Source of the DNA: Cytophagales bacterium Alg240-R148
GTDB lineage: Bacteria > Bacteroidota > Bacteroidia > Cytophagales > Cyclobacteriaceae
Direction: 5' to 3'
NCBI GenBank assembly: GCA_900537185.1
Contig: LS999828.1
Span: 1 to 64,000 of the forward strand
DNA length: 64,000 bases
The position numbers and the translations under genes are program-made. Positions 35,236-45,041 of the stretch are shown here, one piece after another. The notes under the pieces were generated by a model. That model made no database searches, was not told the DNA's origin, and was given only the letters and a program-made list of their open reading frames with translations. Within the stretch, counting starts at the first letter, position 1. Every line of letters begins with the position of its first letter.

Positions 35236-38200
35236 TTAATGTTGAACATAAAGGTCATCACAATGGAAATCGCGCTCTCCTCTTCCGTTAGGCTTCTGTC
35301 CTTTCCCTCCTTTGTTCGCTCCCTTCATTTTTTGGATCAAACGGGCTCTTTCAGTAGCGATTGCAGCTCTTTTGGCTTTATCCTCCTCTATATCAAAGTA
35401 TTTCACTCCGTCTACATAGGTTTGTTCTGCTTTGGCATAAATGGACAATGGGTTGTTGTTCCACAAAACCACATCAGCGCTTTTACCTGCTTTCACGCTC
35501 CCCATTTTGTCGTCTAAATGCAACAACTTTGCCGGGTTCAGGGTTACCATCTTCCAGGCATCCTCTTCTGACATACCACCATATTTAATTGATTTGGCCG
35601 CTTCTTGGTTCAATCTTCTCCCCATTTCGGCGTCATCGGAATTAATGGCTACCGTTACTCCTTCGTTGTGCATGATGGTTGCATTGTATGGAATTGCATA
35701 CCGAACCTCCCATTTATAGGCCCACCAATCCGCAAATGTGGAAGCGCCCACACCATGGGCTTTCATTTTGTCCGCTACTTTATAGCCTTCTAAAATATGG
35801 GTGAATGTGTTTACATTGAAGTTAAACTTTTCAGCAACTTTCATCAACATGTTAATTTCCGATTGTACATACGAATGGCAACTGATGAACCTTTCTTTGT
35901 TTACAATCTCAAGCATGGCTTCATGTACCAAATCTCTTCTAGGTTTTATGGCGCCAACCTTGGCTTTTGAGGATAGGCTGTTGTAGGCTTTCCATTCTGC
36001 CTCATAGGTTTTGGCATTGGTAAATGCATTCATAAATACTTGCTCTACCCCCATTCGCGTTTGTGGGTATCGAATCGAATTGCTGTTCCAAGATCGTTTT
36101 ACATTTTCTCCTAACGCAAACTTGATAAAATTATCAGCATCTTCGATTAACATTTCTTGAGGGGAAGCACCCCAACGCATTTTGATTAAGGCCGACTGCC
36201 CACCAACGGGGTTGGCAGAACCATGCAAAATTTGAGCTGCTACTACACCACCTGCCAATTGCCTGTAAATGTTGATATCTTCTGGATCCAGGTTGTCCTG
36301 AATTCTTACCATCGAAGAATTTGTAGCCACATCGTTTATAGAAAAAGCACCAATATGGGTATGTTCATCGATAATACCAGAAGTCAAATGTTTGCCAGTA
36401 CCATCCACTACGGTAGCATTTTTATCTGATAAATTACGCCCTATTTTAGAAATTTCACCATCCTTCAACAACACATCCGTATTTTCCATTATACCTTGGG
36501 ACTCATTGGTCCAAACCGTGGCATTTTTGATTAACACTGTTCCGGCGGTAGGCCTAGTTTCATTTCCAAATGCAATAAAAGGATACAACATCTTACCCAT
36601 CTCTACTGCTTTGGCTTCTTCCTTTTTGCCTTCTTTCTTTTCTTCCTTTTTTTCGAGTGCTCCTGTATAGGTAGCATTCCAGTTTATTGCAGAGGCATCC
36701 GGCATTTCACCAATACCGCTCAAAGTTTTTCCAGAAAACCATCCAGACAATCGAACTAGCCCTGCATCTTTTTTAGAATAAGAAGCTGTTAACTGACTCC
36801 CCTTTCTTTTCACTTTCCAATCAACACTTGTAGTATCATTTAAATACATCTTAAAACTTTCTGCTCCAGCTTTCCCTTTGAGCTCTAGTTTGAATTGCTC
36901 TCCATTTAAAGTAAGATTGTAATTGCCTTCCAAGGCAGGAGCATTAAAATCTGCCATAACAAAACGGCTTCCTTGTATCCAGTTCTCGTATACTTTGGTT
37001 TCTTTATCAAAAATATCACCCGAAGCGATAATAAAATTTGCCAGTTTACCGGATTTTAGATCTCCTACCTGAGCAGACATGTTCAGCAACGATGCTGGTG
37101 TTGCTGTAAGCGCCTTTAATGCTGCTTCCTTTGGGAAACCATATTCAATGGCTTTTCTTAAGTTGCCCATAAATGCACTCTTTTTCTTCAATCCATTGGT
37201 TGTGATGGCGATGGTAACACCCGCCTCATGCAAATACTTCAAATTGGATGCAGCCATTTCCCAATGTTTCATTTCTGCCAAAGACACGTTTCGAGCATCC
37301 AATGGATCGTCTACGTCGTATGCTTCTGGGAAATTAACCGGTATGATAAATGCCGCATTGGTGTTTTTAATATCTTGAATCATCTGGTACTCTTCTCCAC
37401 TACCTTTGATGATGTATTGCACCTTAAATTCATCTCCAATCTTATCTGCCGCCAAGGCTTGGAATTTGTTTTTCGACTCAAATATTTGCGGATATTTTTG
37501 AAGGTCAATCCAGCTTTCTAAAGTCAAATCTTTAAATGGCCGGTGTTGCTGGTACCATGCTGCGTCCATGTAGGTCTGTCGCAATGTAGCAACAAACCCC
37601 ATTTGGGATACAGGAAACATTTGAGACGAGCTTCCTTTTGAGAAACTGTAGTGTGCTGCAACCTTATGGGCCAACATTTCTTGGTTGGCTTTCTGTTCGC
37701 CAAGTGTTACCAAGGTAGAAGAACCTCTTGCCAAACCATCGGCATTGTAGCTCAACACTGTACCAAAACCTAGATTCCTTAAAGATTTAGCATCTTTGCT
37801 GTTTACATTGAAAGTGGCCGCCGCATGGTGGTAACTTCTTATGGCATCATTGGCATTGTACGCCCCTTTTTTCTGGGACCCAATAGTTTCACTGCCTCCC
37901 CAATTAAAGGGCTTGCCTTTTTCGGGCTTGGGCAGTCCGTAAGAAGTATACATATCAATAAACGAAGGGTAGATGTAGTTGCCCTTTAAATCGATAGAAG
38001 TATATTCGGCTGGCACAGATATGCCTTTACCAGTAGCCACCACTTTTCCATTTTTAATCAGTACTATTGCCTGATCAATTTTCGTTTTGTAATCGACATA
38101 CAAAGTTGCATTGATGAGTGCATAGGCACCATCTCGCTTGTCTCGAATGTCATTGGTTGTAAAGGTTTCTTGGGCCTGTGCCAACTTTACAAAAAGTAGC

Positions 38201-38238
38201 ATAACGACCAACAAACCCATTCGTAAGGTTTTGTTCAT
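35236..38238 (-). CDS. Large secreted two-lobed amidohydrolase-family protein
   Basis: 1000 residues from the ATG at 38238. An ATG at 38271 is in frame, but the signal peptide (MNKTLRMGLLVVMLLFVKLAQAQ) starts at 38238. Residues about 20-450 form an amidohydrolase-like lobe in which the metal motif is degraded (PSFIDMYTSYG). A linker around residue 540 contains lysine/glutamate repeats (EKKEEKKEGKKEE). Residues about 565-980 form a second lobe with an intact HTH motif (DEHTHIG) and HSY/HIL His residues, so this lobe is probably catalytic. The two genes at 33938 and here form a conserved-looking pair on one transcript. Substrate unknown; a peptide or amide in the periplasm is plausible. Confidence 0.83.
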   Translation of the reverse strand: MNKTLRMGLLVVMLLFVKLAQAQETFTTNDIRDKRDGAYALINATLYVDYKTKIDQAIVLIKNGKVVATGKGISVPAEYTSIDLKGNYIYPSFIDMYTSYGLPKPEKGKPFNWGGSETIGSQKKGAYNANDAIRSYHHAAATFNVNSKDAKSLRNLGFGTVLSYNADGLARGSSTLVTLGEQKANQEMLAHKVAAHYSFSKGSSSQMFPVSQMGFVATLRQTYMDAAWYQQHRPFKDLTLESWIDLQKYPQIFESKNKFQALAADKIGDEFKVQYIIKGSGEEYQMIQDIKNTNAAFIIPVNFPEAYDVDDPLDARNVSLAEMKHWEMAASNLKYLHEAGVTIAITTNGLKKKSAFMGNLRKAIEYGFPKEAALKALTATPASLLNMSAQVGDLKSGKLANFIIASGDIFDKETKVYENWIQGSRFVMADFNAPALEGNYNLTLNGEQFKLELKGKAGAESFKMYLNDTTSVDWKVKRKGSQLTASYSKKDAGLVRLSGWFSGKTLSGIGEMPDASAINWNATYTGALEKKEEKKEGKKEEAKAVEMGKMLYPFIAFGNETRPTAGTVLIKNATVWTNESQGIMENTDVLLKDGEISKIGRNLSDKNATVVDGTGKHLTSGIIDEHTHIGAFSINDVATNSSMVRIQDNLDPEDINIYRQLAGGVVAAQILHGSANPVGGQSALIKMRWGASPQEMLIEDADNFIKFALGENVKRSWNSNSIRYPQTRMGVEQVFMNAFTNAKTYEAEWKAYNSLSSKAKVGAIKPRRDLVHEAMLEIVNKERFISCHSYVQSEINMLMKVAEKFNFNVNTFTHILEGYKVADKMKAHGVGASTFADWWAYKWEVRYAIPYNATIMHNEGVTVAINSDDAEMGRRLNQEAAKSIKYGGMSEEDAWKMVTLNPAKLLHLDDKMGSVKAGKSADVVLWNNNPLSIYAKAEQTYVDGVKYFDIEEDKAKRAAIATERARLIQKMKGANKGGKGQKPNGRGERDFHCDDLYVQH

Positions 38239-38378
38239 AAACGATTCAGTTAGGTAAAAAACTCCTTCCATTGACGGAAGATTCTCAGCATCAATTTTCT
38301 ATTTTTTTTATTGAAAACCGAATCGTCTAAAACATTAAGGTCAATTTTTTATTTAAGTGGCAAATAGTTGGTACGGTA

Positions 38379-38717
38379 CTAAAGTAATTCCTTTACATTT
38401 TCGGGAGGCCTGCCTAAAACTGCTTTGTTATTGGAAACTACAATGGGCCTTTCAATTAATTTGGGATGCTCTACCATGGCTTCAATCCATTCTTCTTCCG
38501 AAAGGTCTTTGTTTTTGAATTTTGTTTTGTACTCCGCCTCTCCTTTTCTTATAATGTCTTGAGCAGAAAGGTTCAATTGTTGGAGTATTGTTTTTAGTTC
38601 GGCCTTTGAAAGTGGCGTTTCTAAATACTTCACTATTTCTGGTTTTAGCCCTGCCTCTTCTATTATCTGTAGGGTTTGCCGGCTTTTGGAGCAACGTGGG
38701 TTGTGGTATATTTTCAT
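38379..38717 (-). CDS. arsC: Arsenate reductase, ArsC/glutaredoxin family (Spx-like fold)
   Basis: 112 residues with the nucleophile Cys9 in YHNPRCSKSRQ and the basic motif ERPIVV near residues 89-94 that binds the arsenate. It would reduce arsenate to arsenite with glutathione or glutaredoxin-like thiols. No arsenite pump or ArsR lies beside it, so its physiological role could also be a general thioredoxin-fold function. It is downstream of the Lrp regulator on the same strand. Confidence 0.9.
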   Translation of the reverse strand: MKIYHNPRCSKSRQTLQIIEEAGLKPEIVKYLETPLSKAELKTILQQLNLSAQDIIRKGEAEYKTKFKNKDLSEEEWIEAMVEHPKLIERPIVVSNNKAVLGRPPENVKELL

Positions 38718-38789
38718 ATCAATAATTTACAAACAAAGATAAGCTACGGTTTAAAAAATGACACCATTATAACACCATTTTATAGCGCT

Positions 38790-39254
38790 TTATTGATCAA
38801 AAGGTGCGGGCCTGTTAAAATCCATGTTAAAAGAAATAAAAGTGTCCGTACTCGCCACCCCTTTAATCCTATGTATTTTATCGTACAAAACACTCCTTAA
38901 ATGGTTGTTGTCTTTAGCAAAAATTTTTACAAAAAGAGCAAATGTACCAGATATAAAATGGCACTCCGACACCTCTGGAATTTTTCTCAGTTCCCTTGCC
39001 ACTTGATAAGATCCTTTTGCTTCTTTAAGCGCAATTCCTGTAAAAGCGGCGGTCCGGTAACCCAATAATTTTTCGTCCAGGATAACTTGTGTGCCTTTAA
39101 TTATGCCCGCTTCTGATAGCTTGTTTATCCTTTGGTGTACCAATGAATTGGAAATCCCCAAATCTCTGGCCACCTGAGAGTAGCTTTTCCTTGCATTTTT
39201 TATCAATTCGTTCAGAATGTCTTGGTCCGTCTTGTCAAGTTGATTGTTCAACAT
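38790..39254 (-). CDS. Lrp/AsnC family transcriptional regulator
   Basis: 154 residues: N-terminal helix-turn-helix (LDKTDQDILNELIKNARKS, then VARDLGISNSLVHQRINKL) and a C-terminal RAM effector domain (AFTGIALKEAKGSYQVARELRKIPEV). Such proteins sense amino acids and often control their own promoter and nearby genes. It is divergent from the DUF1338 gene with 162 bp between them, so it may control that gene. Confidence 0.93.
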   Translation of the reverse strand: MLNNQLDKTDQDILNELIKNARKSYSQVARDLGISNSLVHQRINKLSEAGIIKGTQVILDEKLLGYRTAAFTGIALKEAKGSYQVARELRKIPEVSECHFISGTFALFVKIFAKDNNHLRSVLYDKIHRIKGVASTDTFISFNMDFNRPAPFDQ

Positions 39255-39262
39255 AATATTAT
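39253..39262. promoter_or_regulatory. ATAATATTAT palindrome at the Lrp gene start
   Basis: A 10-bp self-complementary sequence touching the start codon of the Lrp gene, with a similar AATATTATA at about 39299-39307. Short AT-rich palindromes are common for Lrp-type sites, but also common by chance here. Confidence 0.25.
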
Positions 39263-39378
39263 AGCTTATAAATAATCAATTACACTAATTACATAACAAT
39301 ATTATAAAATAATGACCAAAATTATAGATGATTTTACAAAAAGATAAAATATATCGACGTAAAATTTGTCAATCTAAT

Positions 39379-39386
39379 TACGTTTG
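39379..39386 (+). promoter_or_regulatory. TAnnTTTG -7 promoter box of the DUF1338 gene
   Basis: TACGTTTG matches the Bacteroidota -7 consensus exactly, 30 bp before the start at 39417. A TTG at 39366-39368 is too close to be the -33 box, so this is a candidate only. Confidence 0.45.
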
Positions 39387-39416
39387 CACCGGAGAATATA
39401 TTTTTATTGAGTTAGC

Positions 39417-40220
39417 ATGAATAAAGAAGCGTTATTTGAAATTTTGTGGCAGGGATATGCAAAAGTGACACCATCGGCAGAGAAGATTCAAGCCTTGTTC
39501 TCGAAAAATGGTGATGTTGTAAAAAATGATCACATTGCCATCCGTACTTTTGAGGACTCTAGAGTTAATATTGAGGTTTTGTCAAAACCATTTTTAGCTG
39601 CGGGATATGTTGAAAAAGGCAGTTATGAGTTTAAGGCAAAAAAGCTTTTCGCCAAACATTTCGAACATATTAGCGACCCAACCGCACCAAGAATCTTTAT
39701 CAGCCAACTTAAAACCAACGAACTAAGCGCAGAAGTGCAAAACGTTGTTGCTGGCATAATAGATGAGATTCCAACAGATATGTTGGATGGAAACAAACTC
39801 ATTTTGGCAGGTCGCGTATGGAACAAACCATCTTACCTGACTTATCAAAACTTAAGGGAAACGTCAGAATATGCAGCTTGGATGTATGTGAATGGATTTT
39901 GCGCCAATCATTTTACGGTTAATGTTAATGATCTAAAAGCGTTCCACAACCTGCAGGAAGTCAACTCTTTTCTGAAGCAGAATGGTTTTAAGATGAACGT
40001 TTCAGGAGGAGAAATTAAAGGTACTCCAGAAGAATTATTGGAGCAATCCAGTGTTATGGCAGATCAAATAGAATTTGATTTTCAAGAAGGGCGATACACA
40101 ATACCTTCTTGTTATTATGAATTTGCTTTAAGGTACCCAGATGATTCGGGCAACCTGTACTCAGGTTTTATCGCAAAATCTGCAGACAAAATATTTGAAA
40201 GTACAGACTTTTCTAAATAG
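39417..40220 (+). CDS. DUF1338 family protein (putative 2-oxoadipate dioxygenase/decarboxylase type)
   Basis: 267 residues. The N-terminal KNDHIAIRTFED (His39) and FCANHFTVNVNDL are the DUF1338 metal-binding segments; a late Glu (YYEFALRYPD) completes a possible iron site. Characterised homologues (HglS) convert 2-oxoadipate to 2-hydroxyglutarate in lysine catabolism, but they are longer than this Bacteroidota form, so substrate transfer is uncertain. It is divergent from the Lrp regulator, an amino-acid-sensing family, which fits a lysine-linked role. Confidence 0.85.
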   Translation: MNKEALFEILWQGYAKVTPSAEKIQALFSKNGDVVKNDHIAIRTFEDSRVNIEVLSKPFLAAGYVEKGSYEFKAKKLFAKHFEHISDPTAPRIFISQLKTNELSAEVQNVVAGIIDEIPTDMLDGNKLILAGRVWNKPSYLTYQNLRETSEYAAWMYVNGFCANHFTVNVNDLKAFHNLQEVNSFLKQNGFKMNVSGGEIKGTPEELLEQSSVMADQIEFDFQEGRYTIPSCYYEFALRYPDDSGNLYSGFIAKSADKIFESTDFSK

Positions 40221-40261
40221 AAATAAAAATACCAACACCAATTGGTCACACTAATCATCGT

Positions 40262-40295
40262 AAAGGGTGGGTTGTTCGCAACCCACCCTTTTGTT
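40262..40295 (+). terminator. Strong hairpin terminator after the DUF1338 gene
   Basis: AAAGGGTGGGTTG, TTCG loop, CAACCCACCCTTT, then TGTTTT: a perfect 13-bp stem with a UUCG tetraloop. It lies between the plus-strand gene ending at 40220 and the minus-strand gene ending at 40308 and may help stop both transcripts. Confidence 0.88.
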
Positions 40296-40307
40296 TTAAA
40301 AAATAAA

Positions 40308-42710
40308 CTATTCTGTTTTCAAAACTTCCACTGGATTTGAATTGGCAGCATTTAAGGTTTGAGAAGAAATTGTTACCAACCCCAACCCCAACATTACCAA
40401 AGAACCCAAAACAAAATCCAACAAAGACAATGGCGCTTTGTGTATTTGGTCGGCAAAAGCCAAGTCCATCCCAAAATACGCCAACGGAATGGCGACCAAT
40501 ACGGCTAGGAGTAACAAACGCATAAACCCTTTGGACAAAAGATATACAAGCCCGAAGGGATTGGCTCCCAATACTTTTCTAATTCCAATTTCTTTCAATC
40601 TAGACTCTGTACTATAAACTGCCATACCCAAAAGCCCCAAGCACGAAATGGTAATAGCTAAAAAAGCGAAAAACCCTAGTACTTTAATCATAATCAAATA
40701 CCCTGTATACGCTTCGGAAATCTGTTCGTCGTAAAACTTATATTCAAAAGCATGGACAGGATCTATTTTTTTCCATGATTTTTCCAGATTTGCTAAAGTA
40801 CTCTGAATATTTTCAGCCTGCAGGTTGATGCAGGCTACTTCACTTTTTGAAGGGCCAAAACGGAATGCAAACTCATGGATTGGATTTCCCAGTCTGTCGT
40901 AGTTAAAGTCTTTTAACACACCCACTATTTCTAAATCCCCAATTTCAGAGACAGCCACAACCTGACCAATAGCCTCATCAGGGGTTCCATATCCAAAACT
41001 GGTTACCATATATTCATTTATAATTATAAACCGTTCCACACTATCCGATGCTTGCTCTGGAAAATTGCTTCCCGCTACCAACTCATGGTCCATTACATCC
41101 AAGTAATTGCCTGTAACCGTATTAAAGCAAACTGCGGTAGAGTCTGAAGCTTTAGGGTGGCGCATGTATTCGTTCCACATCCTTCCAATGCCTAAGGTAT
41201 ACAAGGCGCCAGCTACCTCTTTTACTTCTGGATATTGTCCCATCACATGTTGCATCTGCTGGAAATCATTCTCTTTTAATTCTATATTCAGCACATTTTC
41301 TTTTGTAAAGCCCAGGTCATAATTCAGTGCATATTGAAACTGCGTATGCACCATAGAAGCCACAATTATAAACAATAGAGAAAGGGTAAATTGTACGACG
41401 ATTAATGTTTTTCTCAAATTTATTTTGGAGAACATTTTAATTTTCGATAGGTCTTTCAAAATACTGGCAGGGTTAAGTTTCGACATATACACCGCCGGAA
41501 AAAGCCCTGCTACTATGCCAATAAACAAGCTAAAAAGTAAGAACGCGGCACTGGTATTTACCCCGTTAGACAATGAAATTACTTCTGTTATATGGGGATC
41601 CAACCCTTTAAAAGCTGGAATTAACAATTGAAGAAAACCAAAAGCACCGCCCAATGCCACCAAGCTTACCAATGTAGACTCTGTAATAAATTGCAGAAAT
41701 ATTTGGTATCGGAACGCACCCGAAACTTTTCTAATTCCGATTTCTTTTGCGCGTGTAAGTGCTCTTGCTATGGACAGGTTTGTATAATTAAAACAAGCCG
41801 AGAGCATGATAAGCATGGCCAGGCCAGACAAAGCATACACCACAACTATGGGCATAACAAAATGTACTTGGTTGGACAATTCTTCTTTAAAAGGGCTGAT
41901 GGCTACCAAGTTTTGCAGATCAAACTGAACGGACAAATGCGCTTCAGAGGCATATTGAAACTGGGACTGTTGCTGCATAAAAGGGAGTACATCTGCTTCG
42001 CTGGCGCCTTCCTTTAATTGTACGTAAACATAAGAAGTGTAGTAACTCAACCAATTTGTTGTTGCTTCTGTAAACCTTAAATGCCCTTGTTTTTCAAGCG
42101 ATTCCATGGTAGGAGCAGAAATCAAAAAATCAAACCCATCAATGTGCGACTTGTTTTTAGTTTTTTGCAACACTCCAGTGACCGTAAAAGATCCTTTTGC
42201 ACCAAAGTTGATGGTTTTCCCTACTACATCTTTAGAGTCAAAGAGATTTTCAGCAGTTTTTTCTGTTAGAACAATGTTATAAGGTGCGTCCAGCAGTGTT
42301 TCCAAATTTCCATGTAAAAGAGAAAACTCCATCATTTGAACCAGAGCGGTATTGGCTATGTACCCTGAAATAGGTAGTACTTTGGTATTGACGTCCGCAT
42401 CACCACTAAAACTTCTGTATAATGTACCAACCTTTTCTACAGATGTTAAGCCATTGTGCAATGCCGCTCCTAAAGCCAGCGGGGAAGAAGCATAATCTGA
42501 GTGGTTGTTCAATCGATCCGTATGGGTAGTAACCCTGAAGATCTTTTCTTTATTGGTGTTGTGTTGGTCGTAACTGAACTGATCCGCAATGATGGTAATC
42601 ACCAAAAGACAAACCGACATGCTAATGGAAAGCCCAAAAACATTAATAAAGGAAAATGTTTTATGTCGGAGCAAGGACCTGAATGCAATTTTTAAGTAAT
42701 TTTTGATCAT
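40308..42710 (-). CDS. FtsX-type ABC transporter permease (MacB-like, two FtsX domains)
   Basis: 800 residues. Each half has a membrane helix followed by a periplasmic MacB-type domain and an FtsX block. Helix blocks lie at about 20-45, 285-440 and 680-795, with the typical TRAKEIGIRKVSGA (about 318-331) and ESRLKEIGIRKVLGAN (about 705-720) loops. These permeases use lateral force to move substrates or lipoproteins. No ATPase or periplasmic adaptor gene is adjacent, so it must work with an ATPase encoded elsewhere. It is one of two such orphan permeases in the window. Confidence 0.92.
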   Translation of the reverse strand: MIKNYLKIAFRSLLRHKTFSFINVFGLSISMSVCLLVITIIADQFSYDQHNTNKEKIFRVTTHTDRLNNHSDYASSPLALGAALHNGLTSVEKVGTLYRSFSGDADVNTKVLPISGYIANTALVQMMEFSLLHGNLETLLDAPYNIVLTEKTAENLFDSKDVVGKTINFGAKGSFTVTGVLQKTKNKSHIDGFDFLISAPTMESLEKQGHLRFTEATTNWLSYYTSYVYVQLKEGASEADVLPFMQQQSQFQYASEAHLSVQFDLQNLVAISPFKEELSNQVHFVMPIVVVYALSGLAMLIMLSACFNYTNLSIARALTRAKEIGIRKVSGAFRYQIFLQFITESTLVSLVALGGAFGFLQLLIPAFKGLDPHITEVISLSNGVNTSAAFLLFSLFIGIVAGLFPAVYMSKLNPASILKDLSKIKMFSKINLRKTLIVVQFTLSLLFIIVASMVHTQFQYALNYDLGFTKENVLNIELKENDFQQMQHVMGQYPEVKEVAGALYTLGIGRMWNEYMRHPKASDSTAVCFNTVTGNYLDVMDHELVAGSNFPEQASDSVERFIIINEYMVTSFGYGTPDEAIGQVVAVSEIGDLEIVGVLKDFNYDRLGNPIHEFAFRFGPSKSEVACINLQAENIQSTLANLEKSWKKIDPVHAFEYKFYDEQISEAYTGYLIMIKVLGFFAFLAITISCLGLLGMAVYSTESRLKEIGIRKVLGANPFGLVYLLSKGFMRLLLLAVLVAIPLAYFGMDLAFADQIHKAPLSLLDFVLGSLVMLGLGLVTISSQTLNAANSNPVEVLKTE

Positions 42711-42952
42711 AGTTGTTGTTGTTGAACCTTGTTATACATAGTACCTTGTTAAACAAACGATACTTTCCTAATAAAGGTTAAACAATTGACACACAATGTC
42801 CAAGACTATGTCCAATCCCTGCACTCAGTTGTTGAAAAAATGTAGTGAACCCATCCAAAGAGGAACACTTTCCTCTGTAAGATTCGGAATCAAACCCGTT
42901 CTAATTTAAAAAGCAGAGCCATTGCCAATGGCAAAATTCATACAGTATGGTC

Positions 42953-44764
42953 CTAATTGCACTTAGAGTAGGAAGTAGAAAAAGTAGTACCCGAAACCTT
43001 ATAACAAACATATTGAGTTGATATAGGAGCACTAAAAATATTCTTCCAACTCAAACCTGTATGGGCCTGCGCAGTTACTTTCACCGCGGTTGCTCCAACA
43101 GGTAAGGTAATGGTATCGGACCATCCCGCAGTTTTACTTCCAGAATTCCACGATTTATAAGACCCTTTTAATACATATGTAATTTTAAATTTTGCCACAT
43201 AAGCACCAGAATTGGCTATTTTCACTCGAATGGCATTACCGCCGCCGTTGGCTCTATTGCCTCCACATGGTTTCTGAACATTAAAAGACTTGGACCCAGA
43301 CCACGGACTCCAAACACCTCCTACCATCGACCGAACCCTCCACTGCCACCCAGACAAATTGTGGTTGGCAACATAGGATTTACCTCCTTTGTGCACATAG
43401 GAATTCCCTCTAACCACTTTATCGACTAATGGGTTGCCGGCACCTTGTTTGGATACATACAACTGGTATTGAGTTGCCCCTTCTACTGGGTACCACCCAA
43501 AAGACCATTGAAAATCTTTTGAATGGTCCAGGCATCCATTTTCTAAAGTAGCGGCACCGTATGGGTAATTTAGTCGAGGCGCCACTGCTACATGTACTGG
43601 TTGACAATCGGTATTGGGTGGTTCAACATAAAATGCTCTTGGCGGTGTAAAATCTGTCCAGCGTCCATTTACAAAAGCCCGCACCTTCCAATTCCAACCA
43701 TTTAGTAAATGGGTTGCTATGTACCCTTGCTGCACGTGGTCAAAAGAGGTTAAATGGGTGTATTGGTCTACAGCTGGTCTGCCAGAATTGCTGTTGTATA
43801 CTACTAAATTATAATTACTCGCCCTATTAATACTTGACCATTGGAAGCCCCATCTAATTTCTTGTGTCTGTGTAGAGCATCCGTTGTCCATTTGAGCGTT
43901 GGCCTGAGGATAGTTCAATGCAGGTGGATAGGCGACCGCCACTGGGCAATCTGTGTTCATGGGTTCTAGGTAAAAAGGCCTTTCTTGGGTCCAATCCGAC
44001 CATACTCCTTGCACTTCTGCCCTAAGCTTCCATTTCCATCCATTGGTATTTTGATTTGGAATATAACCCGATTGCACGTGGTCATAATACGTATTGTACA
44101 CATATGTATTTACTACAGGAGTTTGAATATTTTGATATACGGCCAATTGGTACCTTGCGGCCCCTTGAATGGATCGCCAGCGAAAGCCCCACTTTATTTG
44201 GTCAGACCCAGACGTGCAGCCATTGTCCATTTGGGCGTTGTAGGCTGGTTCTGTTAATTGAGGAATGCCCACTATTGGCCTAGAAGGTGGCGTATAAATT
44301 GGTTTATAAAACACGCCAATGGCGCCCAAGTATTTATTAAAACGTCCATTCAACCCCGTTATCTTGGACCCCGAAGGGACTGTAAAGTTAAAAGGTTTGC
44401 TTCCTCTTTTTACCCCATAGATAGGCGACGAACGCCTATTGGTATGCAATTGTATGGATACAACATAGGGGCCATATTGGCCAAAAGCAGTACCAGAAAT
44501 GCGGGTAATATATTCTCCAGCCCCTAACTTAAAAGTATGCAGCGAACCACCGGTTCCCCCTCTAAATGGTTTTGCTCCTTCAGAACAGACCAACTGGATG
44601 CCATCAATCCACCAACCAGCTTTTATTTTAACGGCTGAAATCTCGTTGCAAATGTCACTGAAGTTGGTTCCAGCACCTCCAAAGGGTTCATACCTTGAAA
44701 TTTGGGCATGTATGGATGCAATGGAGCATACGGTAGAAAAAACCAAAAGGAACAGAATTCTCAT
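42953..44764 (-). CDS. Secreted jacalin-like lectin with three repeats and a CDC domain-4-like C-terminus
   Basis: 603 residues with a signal peptide (residues 1-20). Residues about 22-155 resemble a jacalin-type lectin domain (YEPFGGAGTNFSD, then DGIQLVC). Then come three repeats of about 110 residues (165-275, 277-392, 393-497) sharing MDNGC/LENGC, WGFxW, NGWxWK and a final VEPxNTDC or similar end. They look like fibronectin-type III-like modules with a conserved Cys pair. Residues about 510-603 (NSGAYVAKFKITY, then HTGLSWKNIF, then VSGTTFS) resemble the membrane-binding domain 4 of thiol-activated cytolysins. The full cytolysin body is absent, so this is a carbohydrate/membrane-binding secreted protein rather than a pore former. 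Confidence 0.75.
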   Translation of the reverse strand: MRILFLLVFSTVCSIASIHAQISRYEPFGGAGTNFSDICNEISAVKIKAGWWIDGIQLVCSEGAKPFRGGTGGSLHTFKLGAGEYITRISGTAFGQYGPYVVSIQLHTNRRSSPIYGVKRGSKPFNFTVPSGSKITGLNGRFNKYLGAIGVFYKPIYTPPSRPIVGIPQLTEPAYNAQMDNGCTSGSDQIKWGFRWRSIQGAARYQLAVYQNIQTPVVNTYVYNTYYDHVQSGYIPNQNTNGWKWKLRAEVQGVWSDWTQERPFYLEPMNTDCPVAVAYPPALNYPQANAQMDNGCSTQTQEIRWGFQWSSINRASNYNLVVYNSNSGRPAVDQYTHLTSFDHVQQGYIATHLLNGWNWKVRAFVNGRWTDFTPPRAFYVEPPNTDCQPVHVAVAPRLNYPYGAATLENGCLDHSKDFQWSFGWYPVEGATQYQLYVSKQGAGNPLVDKVVRGNSYVHKGGKSYVANHNLSGWQWRVRSMVGGVWSPWSGSKSFNVQKPCGGNRANGGGNAIRVKIANSGAYVAKFKITYVLKGSYKSWNSGSKTAGWSDTITLPVGATAVKVTAQAHTGLSWKNIFSAPISTQYVCYKVSGTTFSTSYSKCN

Positions 44765-45041
44765 AACTTAGAAAGATTTGTTGGTTGTAGGCTAAAATTA
44801 ACCTCATTAAAATACAAAACCCCAACTCCAATCACAAACTTCAATTTAGCAAAACACTAGTGTCGGGATAGAAGTCTATTTCAAAAACGATACCAAATAA
44901 GTGGAGCAGAGTGGTGCTCGTGGAAGTGCAAAGGATTTTCAAGCTTTAATGCCCTTAGTGTCCATAAAAACATTGAACATAAAAAAAAACAGTTCCCACT
45001 GCCAATCCAAGACTGAATTAACAATAAAAACTGTTTTTGAG

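Noticed and set aside
42711-42952. 242-bp gap upstream of the permease with GTT repeats, as a possible small RNA or regulatory array
   Set aside because: The GTT run is short and no stable stem, terminator or consensus promoter could be identified by eye.
44990-45041. AAAAACTGTTTTTG as a terminator after the tRNA
   Set aside because: The self-complementary part has almost no G-C pairs and no clean T-run follows.
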